Origin: an uncultured Collinsella sp. | GTDB taxonomy: Bacteria > Actinomycetota > Coriobacteriia > Coriobacteriales > Coriobacteriaceae | Length of the DNA: 7,913 bases | Assembly (NCBI GenBank): GCA_900543845.1 | Contig: UQTD01000077.1 | Location: 1-7,913 of the forward strand | Direction: 5' to 3' | Shown here: in pieces, positions 6,509-7,913 of the stretch | How positions within the stretch are numbered: the stretch's first letter is position 1 | Layout of the letters: the number at the start of each line of letters is the position of its first letter | Translations under genes and position numbers: made by a program | The notes under the pieces: generated by a model | What the model was told of the DNA's origin: nothing | Database searches by the model: none | The model's input: only the letters and a program-made list of their open reading frames with translations

Positions 6509-7384
6509 TCATTTTCCGAGCCAATTTTTGAACCACCACTCCATGGATCGGCTCATCTCGGCCATAAAGGGGCTCGTGTGCTTGCGGGTATAGATGTCCA
6601 CGACGCGCTCCCCCACCTCGCGGGCATGCGGGCGGAACATCGCGTCCATCTCGGCCACCTGCGCATCCATAGTCGCAGCATCGGCGCGGCAGTAGCGCTC
6701 CTCGTGCACCAGGTTCACCACGGGATGCGCAATCGCCGGACGCTCCTTACGGGGCGTGCCGATGATGAGCATCGACAGCGGCATGGTATAGGGCGGCAGG
6801 CCCAGCAGCTCGGCCACTTCTTCGGCGTTCTCCACGATGTCGCCAATGTAGCAGCTCCCCAGGCCCAGGGCCTCAGCAGCGACCACGGCGTTTTGCGCGG
6901 CGATCACGGCGTCCTGGGCCGCGATGGCAAAGTCGCCCAAACCCGGCGCGCGGCGGGGCGCCTTGCCCGTGCGCTCGACAAACTCGGGCTCAAAGCAGCC
7001 CACGTGCTCAAACAGATCGATCCACTTGGCATAATCGACCACAAATATGAGTGCCCAGGGCGCCTTGGCGATCATGGGCTGGTGGTCGCACAGGTCGGCC
7101 AGGCGGTCGAGCGTAGCCTGCTCGCGGATGCTCACGATGGAATACATCATCATGGCGCCCGCCGACGGCGCGCGACTCGCCGCATGCAGAATCGCCGCCC
7201 GCTGCTCGTCGGTCACCGCCACGGGACGGTCGTCGTCATCACGCGCGAAGGCGCGCGTAGACGAGCGATGCTCCAAGATGTCCAGCACCGCATTGCCCGT
7301 AGTCTCGACCGGATAACCGTTCGCATCCACGCCCGCAGCTCCGCCGCAGCACTCGGCACCCGTCATACAAACCTGCTCGCCCAT
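6509..7384 (-). CDS. Nitroreductase-family FMN oxidoreductase
   Basis: This 291-residue protein is expected to be a cytosolic FMN enzyme using NAD(P)H, as in the NfsA/FRP-like and NfnB-like nitroreductases. The fold signatures are present: the N-terminal FMN phosphate-binding stretch EHRSSTRAF (38-46), HAASRAPSAG (67-76), a central helix region rich in alanine (FAIAAQDAVIAAQNAVVAAEALGL, here 152-175, split by function) leading into GLGSCYIGDI (174-183), then LGLPPYTMPLSMLIIGTP (194-211), the usual strand ending in G-x-P. Two features go beyond the core: about 30 N-terminal residues with three cysteines (6, 13, 14), and a C-terminal tail (about 240-291) with a Trp/Phe-rich end. ATG at 7382-7384 has GAGGA (7392-7396) 7 bases upstream. 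The true substrate (nitroaromatic, quinone, flavin or other) cannot be read from sequence. It appears to be a single-gene unit. Confidence 0.9.
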   Translation of the reverse strand: MGEQVCMTGAECCGGAAGVDANGYPVETTGNAVLDILEHRSSTRAFARDDDDRPVAVTDEQRAAILHAASRAPSAGAMMMYSIVSIREQATLDRLADLCDHQPMIAKAPWALIFVVDYAKWIDLFEHVGCFEPEFVERTGKAPRRAPGLGDFAIAAQDAVIAAQNAVVAAEALGLGSCYIGDIVENAEEVAELLGLPPYTMPLSMLIIGTPRKERPAIAHPVVNLVHEERYCRADAATMDAQVAEMDAMFRPHAREVGERVVDIYTRKHTSPFMAEMSRSMEWWFKNWLGK

Positions 7385-7598
7385 AGCTCTATCCTCGCCA
7401 TTTCTTTAAGAAGCCTTTACGTTTCCGTGTAATTCCCGTCCATTATCGCGCAGGCCGCCACTACATTGCGCCACACCGCCGCACATGCGCGTTAATATGG
7501 CTGGTTGTTGTGCGCAGCCCGCAAATGCAGCGCATATTTAGGTAACAATCGGGTAAACCCCCGCTTTCGTAGGTTTTAAGTTTGTGAGGAGTCTCAGC
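7385..7598. other. Divergent intergenic region between the nitroreductase and a membrane-protein gene
   Basis: The 214 bases must hold the promoters of both outward-reading genes. Weak candidates only: on the minus strand GATAAT (7442-7447) about 58 bases before the nitroreductase ATG, and on the plus strand TAATAT (7493-7498) about 100 bases before the right-hand gene; neither has a good -35. Short repeats of TGCGC/GCGCA occur, but no strong hairpin or known RNA motif was seen. Confidence 0.35.
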
Positions 7599-7913
7599 AT
7601 GTTCGCTGCCGCCATCTCGCTCGTCGGTCTTGCGGCGACCGTCTACCTTGTTTTGCGCGAAGCCAAGGCCATTCGCGCTCAGTCGGGCACCGTCACCAAG
7701 GGCGCCTTCGCCTGGAGCGTCGCCTTCGGCCTGTTCCAGCTCTTTTTGACCGTCTGGGGCGCTATTGGCCTCGTCGCGCAGAACGAGCCGCTCGCCTTTG
7801 TGATGCTCATCCTGACCAACGCCATCCTCACCGGCTGCGCTTGGGCCAGCATCGCCCGCGACCGCATCGCCCCGCGCGTCTTTGCGTTCGCCGGGCCCGA
7901 CGCCCCCGCCCCC
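7599..7913 (+). CDS. Unrecognised multi-span membrane protein, 5' part (cut by window end)
   Basis: ATG at 7599-7601 has AGGAG (7587-7591) 7 bases upstream, and the frame stays open for 105 codons to the right edge, so the gene continues outside. The visible part has three hydrophobic segments: about 2-19 (AAISLVGLAATVYLVL), 36-60 (ending in FLTVWGAIGLVA) and 65-84 (LAFVMLILTNAILTGCAWA). A basic loop (REAKAIRAQ) follows the first segment, which suggests its C-terminal side is cytosolic. After the third segment the sequence becomes Ala/Pro-rich (AFAGPDAPAP). No signal-peptidase site, catalytic motif or known family is evident. A 62-codon frame on the opposite strand here is a shadow. The gene is well supported by its ribosome site and membrane pattern; the function is unknown. 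Confidence 0.75.
   Translation, partial: MFAAAISLVGLAATVYLVLREAKAIRAQSGTVTKGAFAWSVAFGLFQLFLTVWGAIGLVAQNEPLAFVMLILTNAILTGCAWASIARDRIAPRVFAFAGPDAPAP

Noticed and set aside
1..7913. tRNA, rRNA, CRISPR array, insertion sequence or phage genes
   Set aside because: No cloverleaf, spaced direct repeats, transposase motifs or phage-type proteins were seen on either strand.

Overview
This is a GC-rich, tightly packed bacterial window. The composition, gene content and short palindromic intergenic elements built on an ACAAAGGGAC core suggest a gut actinobacterium of the Coriobacteriia, most likely Collinsella or a close relative. That assignment is recognition and inference, not a search result.

Layout. 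Bases 1-1504 (+) hold the 3' part of a fused 23S rRNA methyltransferase gene (rlmKL; the RlmK half is complete). A long two-tier hairpin (1509-1575) separates it from a convergent minus-strand block, which reads from right to left: kup K+ transporter (4322-6349), a 64-residue single-span membrane protein (4058-4252), an intrinsic terminator or attenuator (3971-4011), a shortened KdpD-like sensor kinase (2318-3949) and a KdpE-like response regulator (1600-2313). A perfect -10 hexamer lies just upstream of kup. Upstream of that, a 31-bp palindrome (6475-6505) lies just past the stop codon of a minus-strand nitroreductase-family gene (6509-7384). A 214-bp divergent intergenic region follows. The last gene (7599 to the window end, +) encodes an unrecognised multi-span membrane protein that is cut by the edge.

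How the genes fit together. The central block looks like a potassium-homeostasis locus: a constitutive-type K+ importer (Kup) directly upstream of a Kdp-type two-component system, with no kdpFABC pump in the window. The kinase lacks the N-terminal KdpD and Usp domains of the classical sensor and keeps the membrane, GAF-like and kinase domains. The kinase and regulator genes are 4 bp apart, and the regulator's Shine-Dalgarno lies inside the kinase's last codons, so they are probably translationally coupled. The flanking rRNA methyltransferase, nitroreductase and membrane-protein genes have no evident functional link to it.

I found no tRNA, rRNA, CRISPR array, transposase or phage gene. The most interesting candidates are the kup/small-protein/truncated-kdpD/kdpE arrangement and the family of intergenic palindromes. 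Neither is proof of a new system.
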